DNA of 33,962 bases from Methylacidiphilum caldifontis (lineage in GTDB: Bacteria; Verrucomicrobiota; Verrucomicrobiia; Methylacidiphilales; CAMAQI01): contig CAMAQI010000004.1 of assembly GCA_945860255.1 (NCBI GenBank), positions 1 through 33,962 on the forward strand, written 5' to 3'. Numbering within the stretch: position 1 is the stretch's first letter; the number at the start of each line of letters is the position of its first letter. Shown in pieces: positions 1-7,866 of the stretch. The notes beneath the pieces are model-generated. The model was not told the origin of the DNA. It did not search any database and saw only the letters and a list, made by a program, of their open reading frames with translations. Made by a program: the position numbers and the translations under genes.

Positions 1-716
1 GACTTTCTTCGTTCCAACTCCATTCTCTTTGAAATCAAAACCGATTCTCCCTCTTGTTTCGCTAAATAACTCTCCATCGTTCTCTGAAATCCCTCTCCCC
101 CTAAAACAAATCCTCCTCTCACCTCTTCTCTAAAATTCAAGTTCTCTCGATTATTTAACTCCCATCCAATCTCTTTTTGATAACTTCTAACATCCTTCCA
201 ATACTTCCGGCGAACCAGTTCAAACCCCTTTGCATATTCACTATCTAATCCCAAATAGCCTCGATGACTGCTCCATCGATAATTCAATAACTCTTCCATT
301 CCACCCACATAATAACGCTCTTGGTTCTTCTTCTTGCGTCTCACCGGATTCATATGAATATACAAAATCAGTCTCTTCGTGTAACTCTCATCCGAGACCA
401 CCTCCGCCCGGTATCTTCCTTGGAACAAATCCCCTACACGTCCATATTTCCGATTGAATCTCACCGTATACGTTGTTCCGATCCATCTCATCATCTCTGA
501 GAGATTCGGCAAAAGCGTCTCCACCATCATATGATAATGATTTCCCATCAAGCACCACGCATGACAGATCCCCTCATACTTCTCTAACCCCTCTTCCCAT
601 ACCTTTAAAAATAGCTCCCGATCTCTGTCATCCTTAAAGATCACTTTACGCTCGTTTCCTCGCCCCATCACGTGATACATCATCCCCGTCCTTAAGACTC
701 GTCGCTTTCTTGCCAT
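1..716 (-). CDS. REP-associated HUH tyrosine transposase (Y1_Tnp/RAYT), 3' end beyond the window
   Basis: About 238 codons are read from ATG at 716 down to base 1 without a stop; the C-terminus lies outside the window. Seen: a basic start (MARKRRVLRTG), a GNHYH motif with the metal-binding His pair at residues 60 and 62, a candidate nucleophile Tyr83 in the following helix (TTYTVRFNRKYG), then LFQGRYRAEVV and YIHMNPVR, all characteristic of the Y1/IS200-like family. Family knowledge: these single-domain enzymes nick and join single-stranded DNA, and the RAYT branch acts on dispersed palindromic repeats. It is a solo gene without a TnpB partner. The start is well placed because the homology begins within a few residues. 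Confidence in the family is high. Whether it still moves cannot be judged. Confidence 0.9.
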   Translation of the reverse strand, partial: MARKRRVLRTGMMYHVMGRGNERKVIFKDDRDRELFLKVWEEGLEKYEGICHAWCLMGNHYHMMVETLLPNLSEMMRWIGTTYTVRFNRKYGRVGDLFQGRYRAEVVSDESYTKRLILYIHMNPVRRKKKNQERYYVGGMEELLNYRWSSHRGYLGLDSEYAKGFELVRRKYWKDVRSYQKEIGWELNNRENLNFREEVRGGFVLGGEGFQRTMESYLAKQEGESVLISKRMELERRK

Positions 717-779
717 CCTCCACCTCTAAACTTTCTCCCCTCTATGTCAACATTTGTGTTAGGTGTTGGACTGACCCCA
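717..779 (-). other. Upstream flank/possible end of the RAYT element
   Basis: Between the transposase start and a fragment of rhs lies a 63-bp stretch ending in GGGGTCAGTCCAACACC (read on the minus strand, 779 to 763). It abuts rhs-like sequence, so 779 is a plausible element boundary. I found no second copy of this motif elsewhere in the window, so the boundary is inferred only from the sharp junction. Confidence 0.35.
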
Positions 780-782
780 GTA

Positions 783-821
783 TATAAGCCGTTGTCAGAA
801 GCGTTGTCGCTCCTTTTTTAT
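783..821 (-). repeat. 39-bp duplicate of an internal rhs segment
   Basis: Bases 783-821 match 2630-2668 inside the rhs core at 37 of 39 positions, in the same orientation. Read on the minus strand it would encode KKGATTLLTTAY against KKGATTLLATAY in the gene. It is an isolated scrap with no longer rhs homology on either side, and it abuts the flank of the RAYT gene. It is probably a remnant of another rhs copy or of a local rearrangement. Confidence 0.6.
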
Positions 822-871
822 ACTTAACTAATGGAACAAAGGGCAACCTGACACGGAGGCGTTTACATCAC

Positions 872-1309
872 TCAATCTTTGGGAGAAAAATTATGAATCA
901 GAGGTGCTTTCTGATATTCACTTCTGTTTCTCCAAAGAACATAAATACATAATAGACTTATCAATTGCAAAGGGAAAAAATTGATTATATTAAAAGCAAC
1001 TTTTCCTGAACGAAGCATAGGAAATATGAACAAAATATATGGACTAAAGACAGTCCATACCAGAAAAATTTGAGCACAAATCCATCCTCTCTCTTTTTGT
1101 TTCCAAAACTGGATCATAATATAAATTAAAAAAAAGAGCACAGCAAAACTACCAAACGCAGGCAACATATCAGGTCTTTGAGTAACGTCTGAATTTTTTT
1201 GAAAAGGAATAAAATAGTTCCAGAGGAGAACCAACATCCCCACATGATGCATTGAATTACATACAATCCACAAAAGAATTAAAAATTTCGTTATTTTTTT
1301 ATAACTCAT
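872..1309 (-). CDS. Small membrane protein, four predicted TM segments; candidate immunity protein for the Rhs tail
   Basis: I do not recognise a family. The 145-residue protein starts at ATG 1309, four bases after the rhs stop (1314-1316). The frame stays open upstream into rhs, but that part has no membrane character and overlaps the rhs end, so I chose the internal ATG. Four hydrophobic stretches are visible, roughly residues 7-27, 50-72, 78-101 and 108-128, followed by a charged tail. Its position directly behind the variable tail of an RHS protein is the usual place for a cognate immunity gene, and membrane immunity proteins are known for membrane-acting toxins. That role is inference from position only. 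No clear ribosome binding site is seen, so translational coupling to rhs is possible. Confidence 0.55.
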   Translation of the reverse strand: MSYKKITKFLILLWIVCNSMHHVGMLVLLWNYFIPFQKNSDVTQRPDMLPAFGSFAVLFFLIYIMIQFWKQKERGWICAQIFLVWTVFSPYILFIFPMLRSGKVAFNIINFFPLQLISLLCIYVLWRNRSEYQKAPLIHNFSPKD

Positions 1310-1313
1310 ATAT

Positions 1314-4300
1314 CTATCTAAATGATTGGCTGAAATTATTTCTAGCAGAATCGAACGTCCTTGAACTATAATCATACCATCTTTGAGCATTGTCATGTAA
1401 ACCTTGACCTGGATCACCTCCTAAATTATTTAAAGCTTCCCCAGCTTTTCCTGCTAAGCTTAACGGTAGACCAGCTTTTTCCATTCCAGGATGTCCAGTG
1501 TTCATTAATCCTTCTCCCATTCCAGAAAGGAGGTCTGCCCCACTAGTAAGCCCATCAACTCCATACCCCAAACCATCACTCCCTAAACCGAACCCAAGTC
1601 CCAAACCAGCGTTTGCCAAATCCCATAGCCCACTACCTAATTCACCAAACTCATTGGCTAATGACGGAATAAGTACACCAAGCATTTCTAAAAGACTTTG
1701 ATCAGATGGATCATCATCGTCATCATCATCGTCATCACATAACCCCATAGGATCTGTATGTGTGTTCACTCGATTCCCGCAATACCGATAAATATTCACA
1801 TCCCCTGCTGAAAACCTGATGGGATCGGTTTGAAGAAAACGCCCCAATTCCTGTGAATAAACCCGATTTCGATAATCGTAGAGTCCGACCTCTTTGAGAA
1901 ACTCACGACCGGTGAACATGAAGCGGTTGCTGTACGAGCTTGTAGCACGTAGCTGTTGGCTGGTAGCTCCAGAAATTGAGGCTTTTCCAAAGATGTCGTA
2001 GGAGTACTTTTCCACGACAGTTCCCGTTGCGTTGGTGAGAAGTGTCGTCGATCCCAGCCCATCTTGATGATAGTAGACTGCGCCCGTCGTTGTCGTCTTT
2101 GCAAGGATTTCATCGATGTTCGTTCCATGAACGTATCGAGCAGATACCGAGCCTGTCGAGGTGCGCTCCTCAATCAGCGACCATCCATCGTAAATCAAGA
2201 ACGTTGGAACTCCGTTGAGGGTTCTTTTCACGACGCGGTTCTTGGAGTCATACGCAAACTCCATGGTGTTTGCTCCAACCGTGGCTTTTGTCAGACGATT
2301 TTGCGCATCATAAAAGAACAAACCACTTTGGATCGTTCCGCCATTGATGAGGTTCCCGTTGGAATCATACCCCAGATTTGTCACCGCAGAGGACGCAGAG
2401 GTCACAGAGGAATACTGGTTTAGATTGTTGGCAGAATACGTGGAGGTTTGACCGTTATCAATGACGGTGGTTCGATTACCGGTGGCATCGTAATTATAAT
2501 TCACGGACCGCGTGGGAGCGGTCCCTCCCGTGTAGGAGGCGCTAGTCACCTGATCGATGGCATCAAAACCATAGGTCTCGATCTTTGAATCTTGTGCTTT
2601 TGCAGTTCGGTTGCCCACAGCGTTCAAAGTATAAGCCGTTGCCAGGAGCGTTGTCGCTCCTTTTTTATCGGTGATGGAAGTTAAACGGCTCGCATCATCA
2701 AAGAGGTAGCTGGTCGATGTTCCATTTTCTAAGTTCTTAGTAATCCGGGCTCCATTCAAATCATAGGCATAGCTTACCATTGGTGCTCCGCCATCTTCAT
2801 AGATTGCTGAGATTTGGTTGCGGTTCGTGTAGTCATAGCTGATCACATTTCCACCGGGATAGATCACCGAGGCTCGATTACCATCGACAGTATAGGAGTA
2901 GGTCAGTGTTCGTGTTTGACCTGAAACTGTGGTGCTTTCGCTCAGAAGTTCATTAGCAACGTTATAGGAGTAGGATATTGCCGAAACCCCGTTGTTGCTA
3001 GTGAGCAATCGACCGAGATTATCGAAAGTTCTCGATACATCAGGAGTGCTATCAGACCAATCGCTAAGGGTTTCCCGATTGCGATTATCAAAGGTCGAGG
3101 TTTTCACTTGCCCTGCTCTCGTGGTATAGGTCACGAGATTGGAGACTGCATCATACCCATATTGTTCTTTTGAATAATCAGGATAAATCATCGAAGTCTT
3201 ACGATTGAGCAGATCAAAGGTGTTTTGATAGGCATTATTTTTCGCATCGACCATTTTCACCATGTTCCCCGCAAAATCGTAAAAGAAAGTCGTGGTTTGA
3301 TTCTTCGCATCGGTCGAAGTCAAGAGTCGATTCATTGAATCATAGGTATTGGTTGTGACTCGATTCAATGCATCTTTTGATGTGAGAACATTTCCCTCAA
3401 AATCATAGGTCCATGAAGTGAGATTTCCGAGCGGATCTTTTTCGGTAAGCTTACGATTTCGGCTGTCATAAGTCATCGTCGTGATTTTCCCACGCGGATC
3501 TTTTGAGGTGAGAAGGTTATTCACCTTGTCGTACGTGTAGGTCGTCACCGCAGCGTCAGAGGTTCCAAATCCGACCGTTTGGGTCAGCAAATTCCATTCT
3601 TTATCATAGGTGAAAACGGTTTTCTTTCCGCTGGGAAGCGTGATGGAAAGGGGTTGATCGTGATAGGTGTCAACAAGGTAAGTCGTCACGGTCGAACGAT
3701 TGAGTTCATCCGTGACTTTCGTGACTCGGTTAAAAACATCATATTCATATTGACTGATATTTCCGAGTTCGTTGGTGATGCTTAAAACTCGACCATATTT
3801 GTTATAGGTATAACTTTTAAATGAACCGTCGGGATTTGTGGTCTTCAAGATCAATCCTCGTTCGTTGTAAACGTAGCTCGTCACATTGTTGCGGGCATCG
3901 GTGATGCTGGCTAAACGATCATTGAGATCATAGCCAAACTTCGTGATGTTCCCCAAGGCATCGGTGCTTTGAGTGAGAAGTCCCCGGGCATCGAAGGCAA
4001 AGTTTTGAACTCCTGCGTTGCGTTGACGTTTTTGAGTGACTTGCGAGAAGGAATTGTAATCAAAGGTCTCGTAGGAGGCATCAGGATAATCGATTCGGGT
4101 GATTCGATTCTGAGCATCACGAGTGTAGCTGGTGACACGTCCCAAACGATCGGTGTAGGTTAAGATCGAATCCAAGGAGTTTCGAGTCCAGGATTCAAAA
4201 CTGCCGTCAGGATAGGCAATTTTTTGCTTATTTCCTGCAATTGTCCACACATAGGAGGTGACTCTTGCAAGGGCATCGGTTTCCGTGGCAATAAACCCGT

Positions 4301-5654
4301 CTGAACCGAAGGTATAACTTGTTTTATTTCCGTTTAAATCAAACCGTCCCGTCATCGCAATCGTGGTGCGGCCCGTTGGATAATTCATCTCCTGAACTTC
4401 CACACCTCCGTTGGCATACGTAACGCTCGGTTTATGAAGATTATTTCCAAAAACACCGATCGAGAGGATCTTATTGCCTGTCTCCAAATTTACTTGTGAA
4501 TCAACCATTCCTAAGACGGCAGACGTTAAATTACTTTGATAAACGGTTTTATAGCGATTTTGTCTCAATCCATAACGAGCATCATCCCATTCAACGACCA
4601 GTGGACGTTGACCAGAAAATGCTTGACCATACTTATACGTGGTGGTCGTTCCATCTCCATAGCTTACAGAGGTCATCGTTGGAAAAATATAAGGAACTGT
4701 TGTATCGTTAAAATTCGTATAGTTATAAGTCAACGATCTTCCATCGCTGGTCTCAACCTTTGAAATCGCACTAATAGAAAGAGGGGCCTGATTAGCTGCT
4801 TGAAGTCGAGGAGCATTGGTTGCCCAAGTAGTCGGCTTTTGAAGAGCCTCTTTACCAACAACACTTAAAAACCGTACTTTACCGATTTTTTTGGCTGTTC
4901 CTAAATCGAATCCAACAAAGGAACCGGATTTTGTTGAGGAGACAAAACCAGTTGTTGGATCTCCATCAAATGCCTTGCTCGCCTCTGCGAGTGCGTCAGG
5001 AGAAATGACTGTTCCTGATAGTTTGTTTCCAAGATCATCATAAAATTCAACCTCAGCGATGTTTCCAAAAGAGCCATCGGCCTGTAAAAGCCGTACATAT
5101 CGATACGCCGTCGTGGAGGTTGAAAGAATTTCAACCCAAGCTCCCGTGGTAGGAAGCGTAGTGGATGTTCCAAATGATCCAAAATCAACCCTGTTTCCTG
5201 AAAGGGTAGAATAAGTGACTTTAAAAAATCGTCCCGCCGGTTCAATCACTTTAGTGACTTGTCGTGAGGAGTTATATTCAACGGTGTAATTATTTCCTGC
5301 CGAATCGGTGATCCTCGTCATTAAGTAATAAGGGGTTGTTCCTGAAAGAAATTGTTTGAAAAGATAACGACTGGCATCCGCTCTTTGGAGAATAAAATCA
5401 GTTCCTGAAGGAAGGAGCCGATCGGTGACCGTTCCATTCGCCGCCCATTCTGTAGGAGAAATTTTAGAGAAAGAATAAATGGCACCGTCAGGGTAAACCA
5501 CCGACATTTGCTCTCTTCCCAATGAATCGTTGGCGGCTTTGAAAAATTCCCACTGAAAGCCATGCCTCCAATAATGCCCCATTCCAAAGAGACTTGATCC
5601 GGGAGTCGATCTCGAATTACTATGACGAGTCCAGTTCATCTGCAGATTTCCCAC
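1314..5654 (-). CDS. RHS/YD-repeat protein, 3' part of a gene cut by a transposon
   Basis: The open frame has 1,446 codons from a GTG at 5654. The real frame continues upstream without a stop to the transposon junction at 5703, so this is the C-terminal part of a broken gene, not a natural start. Order of parts: DUF6531-like entry (TRHSNSR, residues 9-15); a segment at about 183-265 resembling a discoidin (F5/8 type C) sugar-binding fold; many YD repeats of the GxxxxYxYDxxGR type; the RHS core end (GLYDYRNRVYSQELGRFLQTDP); and the DPMGL junction near residue 1305. The 141-residue tail (1317-1739) starts with nine Asp, is then rich in Gly and Leu, and matches no toxin family I know. RHS cores form a hollow shell enclosing a C-terminal toxin. 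Function after the insertion is doubtful. Confidence 0.85.
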   Translation of the reverse strand: MGNLQMNWTRHSNSRSTPGSSLFGMGHYWRHGFQWEFFKAANDSLGREQMSVVYPDGAIYSFSKISPTEWAANGTVTDRLLPSGTDFILQRADASRYLFKQFLSGTTPYYLMTRITDSAGNNYTVEYNSSRQVTKVIEPAGRFFKVTYSTLSGNRVDFGSFGTSTTLPTTGAWVEILSTSTTAYRYVRLLQADGSFGNIAEVEFYDDLGNKLSGTVISPDALAEASKAFDGDPTTGFVSSTKSGSFVGFDLGTAKKIGKVRFLSVVGKEALQKPTTWATNAPRLQAANQAPLSISAISKVETSDGRSLTYNYTNFNDTTVPYIFPTMTSVSYGDGTTTTYKYGQAFSGQRPLVVEWDDARYGLRQNRYKTVYQSNLTSAVLGMVDSQVNLETGNKILSIGVFGNNLHKPSVTYANGGVEVQEMNYPTGRTTIAMTGRFDLNGNKTSYTFGSDGFIATETDALARVTSYVWTIAGNKQKIAYPDGSFESWTRNSLDSILTYTDRLGRVTSYTRDAQNRITRIDYPDASYETFDYNSFSQVTQKRQRNAGVQNFAFDARGLLTQSTDALGNITKFGYDLNDRLASITDARNNVTSYVYNERGLILKTTNPDGSFKSYTYNKYGRVLSITNELGNISQYEYDVFNRVTKVTDELNRSTVTTYLVDTYHDQPLSITLPSGKKTVFTYDKEWNLLTQTVGFGTSDAAVTTYTYDKVNNLLTSKDPRGKITTMTYDSRNRKLTEKDPLGNLTSWTYDFEGNVLTSKDALNRVTTNTYDSMNRLLTSTDAKNQTTTFFYDFAGNMVKMVDAKNNAYQNTFDLLNRKTSMIYPDYSKEQYGYDAVSNLVTYTTRAGQVKTSTFDNRNRETLSDWSDSTPDVSRTFDNLGRLLTSNNGVSAISYSYNVANELLSESTTVSGQTRTLTYSYTVDGNRASVIYPGGNVISYDYTNRNQISAIYEDGGAPMVSYAYDLNGARITKNLENGTSTSYLFDDASRLTSITDKKGATTLLATAYTLNAVGNRTAKAQDSKIETYGFDAIDQVTSASYTGGTAPTRSVNYNYDATGNRTTVIDNGQTSTYSANNLNQYSSVTSASSAVTNLGYDSNGNLINGGTIQSGLFFYDAQNRLTKATVGANTMEFAYDSKNRVVKRTLNGVPTFLIYDGWSLIEERTSTGSVSARYVHGTNIDEILAKTTTTGAVYYHQDGLGSTTLLTNATGTVVEKYSYDIFGKASISGATSQQLRATSSYSNRFMFTGREFLKEVGLYDYRNRVYSQELGRFLQTDPIRFSAGDVNIYRYCGNRVNTHTDPMGLCDDDDDDDDDPSDQSLLEMLGVLIPSLANEFGELGSGLWDLANAGLGLGFGLGSDGLGYGVDGLTSGADLLSGMGEGLMNTGHPGMEKAGLPLSLAGKAGEALNNLGGDPGQGLHDNAQRWYDYSSRTFDSARNNFSQSFR

Positions 5655-5697
5655 TGAACCCCAAAGCGGTAATTCTTCGATCTCTCGAAATTCATTT

Positions 5698-5703
5698 CCT
5701 GAA
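5698..5703. repeat. Left copy of the transposon target duplication, CCTGAA
   Basis: The six bases CCTGAA stand immediately outside TGTTATTTCC and recur at 8953-8958 immediately outside ...TTTTTCACA. A seventh shared base (T at 5704 and 8959) makes the length ambiguous by one. The TGT...ACA convention of DDE elements favours six. Confidence 0.85.
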
Positions 5704-5720
5704 TGTTATTTCCCACGAAT

Positions 5721-5740
5721 AGATCGTAAGAACGCTTTGA
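5721..5740 (+). repeat. Left-end transposase-site candidate
   Basis: AGATCGTAAGAACGCTTTGA starts 17 bases inside the left end. It resembles, in inverted orientation, the right-end site read on the minus strand (AGATCGTAGCGTTTTTGA, 8911-8894). This gives the inverted end symmetry expected for a DDE transposon although the outermost bases agree only in TGT. Confidence 0.5.
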
Positions 5741-5819
5741 TTTGGAACGTATCTGGGATGGAGTGTGAGGAGAAAGAGGTGGCGTTAATTTGGTAAAGGA
5801 TTGATTAAGGGATGGATTC

Positions 5820-5889
5820 CCCTGCTCCGTGAGGAGCTGGAAGGAGCGAAGGCTTTGCGAAGCGACTGGAAGCGACGAGCGGAGCAGGG
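5820..5889. repeat. Inverted repeat inside the left end of the transposon
   Basis: CCCTGCTCCG (5820-5829) and CGGAGCAGGG (5880-5889) form a perfect 10-bp inverted repeat. The 50 bases between them are rich in AGCGA/GAAGCGA motifs. A folded RNA or single-strand DNA structure is possible. There is no following T-run on the plus strand, so I do not call it a terminator. The rest of the 264-bp leader before the first gene (5704-5967) holds only the end site and an A/T-rich stretch. Confidence 0.45.
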
Positions 5890-5967
5890 ACGGCGGACGC
5901 CCTCCCCGCTTTTGGTTTTTGGGGTTTTAGGTGGTGATTTTTTTATTTTCCCCTCCACAAGGGCGGG

Positions 5968-6525
5968 ATGTTCGAGATTAAATGGTATGTGGAAGATGAA
6001 AGCGCTTATGACTCTTACTCCCGGGATTTGAAGCACATCGGATGTCCGTTTTGTCGGGGGATCGGGAATTTGAATCGGCATGGGGTTTTAAAAGGCTTTG
6101 GGGATGAGCAAAAACGCCAAGAAGAAGTGGTCCGGGGTTTTCGGGTCTTTTGCTCGAATCGGGGAAACCGACAAGGCTGCGGCAAGACCCACAGCGTACT
6201 GTTGGCGAAATATCTTTATCGTCACTCTGTCCAGACCCGGGAAGTGGGTTTGTTTTTCAAGGGATTGCTTGAAGGAAAATCGCTCGAGCGATCATGGTAC
6301 GACTCGGTGCGCTTTTTTTGCGTGGAGACGGGACGGGCGATCTGGAGGAAATTTTCAAGAACTCATCTAACAATCCGCTCACGGCTTTTTAAAAAGCAAA
6401 ATATCTCCTCTCAGAAAGAACCTCGGCTTGTGACTTGGGAGGGAATACAGTCGCTTTTTAAATCAAACGATCCAGTGCGGGACTATCAGCTTTATTTTCA
6501 GCGGGCTTTTTTCTCCTCAGGTTAG
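5968..6525 (+). CDS. Zinc-ribbon transposon accessory protein (DUF6431-like)
   Basis: First gene of the transposon, 185 residues. Four cysteines in zinc-ribbon arrangement are visible: C26-P-F-C29 and C62...C71-G, with an RHG motif at residues 37-39 and RGFRVFCSNRGNRQGCGKT between the halves. The rest is basic and mostly helical, with a stretch (about 95-130) that could be a helix-turn-helix. I recognise it as resembling small zinc-binding proteins found beside DDE transposases and annotated DUF6431; this is from memory. A role in end or target DNA recognition is inference. ATG 5968 follows GGGCGGG, a weak purine-rich stretch. An upstream in-frame start is not needed because the first cysteine pair is already well inside. 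Confidence 0.6.
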   Translation: MFEIKWYVEDESAYDSYSRDLKHIGCPFCRGIGNLNRHGVLKGFGDEQKRQEEVVRGFRVFCSNRGNRQGCGKTHSVLLAKYLYRHSVQTREVGLFFKGLLEGKSLERSWYDSVRFFCVETGRAIWRKFSRTHLTIRSRLFKKQNISSQKEPRLVTWEGIQSLFKSNDPVRDYQLYFQRAFFSSG

Positions 6526-6571
6526 GATTTGGGATCGTAGCAATCCGCCCCCTTTGGAGTGGAATCTTGCG

Positions 6572-6606
6572 ACCACAGTTGCTTGTGGTTCCCGTCGGTT
6601 TTTTCT
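6572..6606 (+). other. Hairpin plus T-rich tract between transposon genes
   Basis: ACCACA (6572-6577) and TGTGGT (6584-6589) can pair, and a run of T follows from 6598. The stem is short and the T-run starts nine bases after it, so termination would be weak. It could reduce read-through from the zinc-ribbon gene into the transposase gene. Confidence 0.25.
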
Positions 6607-6627
6607 TTTTTGTAAGTTGCCGATCTT

Positions 6628-7866
6628 ATGAAAAACCCAACCCCTTATTTAAAGATGCGGGTGTTGGGAGCGGTGGAAACCTCTCCCGGAAACACTCGAA
6701 GAGCCCGAATTGAATATGTCTCCAAACTCCCCTTCACCGATGAAGAGGGAAACGTCCGCTATTTTACCTGGCGAACGATTCAGACCTGGTGGAGTCGTTA
6801 TCAAAAGGATGGAATCACCGTGATGCAAAACAAGCGTCGTTCGGATCAAGGCACCTTTCGCAAGGTGACTCCTGAAACCGTGACCGAAGCGGTGCAGCAG
6901 GTGTTGCCTTCGCTGCATTCCAAAAGCTACACGATTGCCTCCATCTATCGGCTTTGTATCGAGCGAGGGCTTTTGCGAAGAGAGCTCATCGCTCCGAACA
7001 CTTTTCGGCGGATGGTCTATGAATTTGAGATGCTCAAAATGGAAAGTGAGCATAAGAGACGGGTGGCTTTTGCCAAGGAGCACGCCAATCAGATGTGGCA
7101 AGGGGATACGATGTTTGGTCCCTATATCGATACCGATTCGGGAAAAGTTCAGGCGAAGTTAATCGCCTTTATCGATGATGCCTCCCGTGTGGTTGCGCAT
7201 GGTGAATTTTTTCTCTCGGACAATGTCGATTCATTAATTACCTCGTTTCGAACGGCTCTCTATAAGCGGGGAGTTCCTGAAATGCTCTATTTGGATAATG
7301 GAGCAAATTACTCCTCGGCTGAAATCCATCTGGTTTGCGACAGGCTCGGTTGCCTCCTTTGTCACACCCCGGTACGGGATGGAGCGGCCAAAGGTAAAAT
7401 CGAGCGATTTTTTCGTACGGTTCGCGACCGGTTTTTATGCAAGGTTTTAGATCTTTCCTCGCTTGAAAATCTAAATCGTCAATTTATCCAGTGGTTGGAA
7501 GAGGAATACAACTCCGTTGCTCATGGCTCTCTGGGCATGAAACCGATCGACCGCTTTGGCTTGGATTTGAGGAGGATCAAATTCCTTCCACCGTCTGAAT
7601 TAAACGATGAGTTCTTTTTTATGGAGGAAAAACGCTGGGTCAAAGTCGACAACACCTTTTCCTTAAAAAACATCCGATTTGAAGCTCCCGTCGATTTACG
7701 TGAAAAACAAATCGAGGTTCGTTTTGAGCGGGGCAAAATAGGACGCGCTGTCGTCTATTACAAAAAAGAGCGGATGGGAGAGGCTCGACCGGTCGATTTG
7801 ATCGCAAACGATCGCTCTCCTCGCCTCAAAAACAATGAAAACAACAACTCCGGAGAAAATGTATGA
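6628..7866 (+). CDS. DD35E transposase with rve integrase core (TniA/TnsB/Mu-like)
   Basis: 412 residues. The N-terminal 130 residues contain helix-turn-helix-like DNA-binding parts (FTWRTIQTWWSRYQKDG at 46-62). The catalytic core shows Asp160 in WQGDTMFGP, Asp223 in LYLDNGANYSS and Glu259 in GAAKGKIERFFRT; 35 residues separate the second Asp from the Glu, the classical DD35E spacing. The C-terminal third (SLGMKPIDRF, FFMEEKRWVKVDNTFSLKN) corresponds to the Mu-transposase C-terminal beta-barrel seen in TniA/TnsB relatives. It cuts and joins transposon 3' ends to target DNA. Its stop overlaps the ATPase start by four bases (ATGA), so the two are translationally coupled, as in tniA-tniB and IS21 pairs. 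All three catalytic residues are present, so it appears intact. Confidence 0.88.
   Translation: MKNPTPYLKMRVLGAVETSPGNTRRARIEYVSKLPFTDEEGNVRYFTWRTIQTWWSRYQKDGITVMQNKRRSDQGTFRKVTPETVTEAVQQVLPSLHSKSYTIASIYRLCIERGLLRRELIAPNTFRRMVYEFEMLKMESEHKRRVAFAKEHANQMWQGDTMFGPYIDTDSGKVQAKLIAFIDDASRVVAHGEFFLSDNVDSLITSFRTALYKRGVPEMLYLDNGANYSSAEIHLVCDRLGCLLCHTPVRDGAAKGKIERFFRTVRDRFLCKVLDLSSLENLNRQFIQWLEEEYNSVAHGSLGMKPIDRFGLDLRRIKFLPPSELNDEFFFMEEKRWVKVDNTFSLKNIRFEAPVDLREKQIEVRFERGKIGRAVVYYKKERMGEARPVDLIANDRSPRLKNNENNNSGENV

Noticed and set aside
1310..1417. Upstream extension of the 4-TM gene into rhs
   Set aside because: It overlaps the rhs end in another frame and adds no hydrophobic or conserved part. The ATG at 1309 gives a compact membrane protein.
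1716..1740. GAT/GAC run coding nine Asp as a CRISPR or regulatory repeat
   Set aside because: It is a simple trinucleotide tract within the open rhs frame, with no spacers or palindromes.
5785..6081. Minus-strand 98-codon frame at the left part of the transposon
   Set aside because: It overlaps the zinc-ribbon gene and is composed of the AGCGA-rich repeat region, with no domain pattern.
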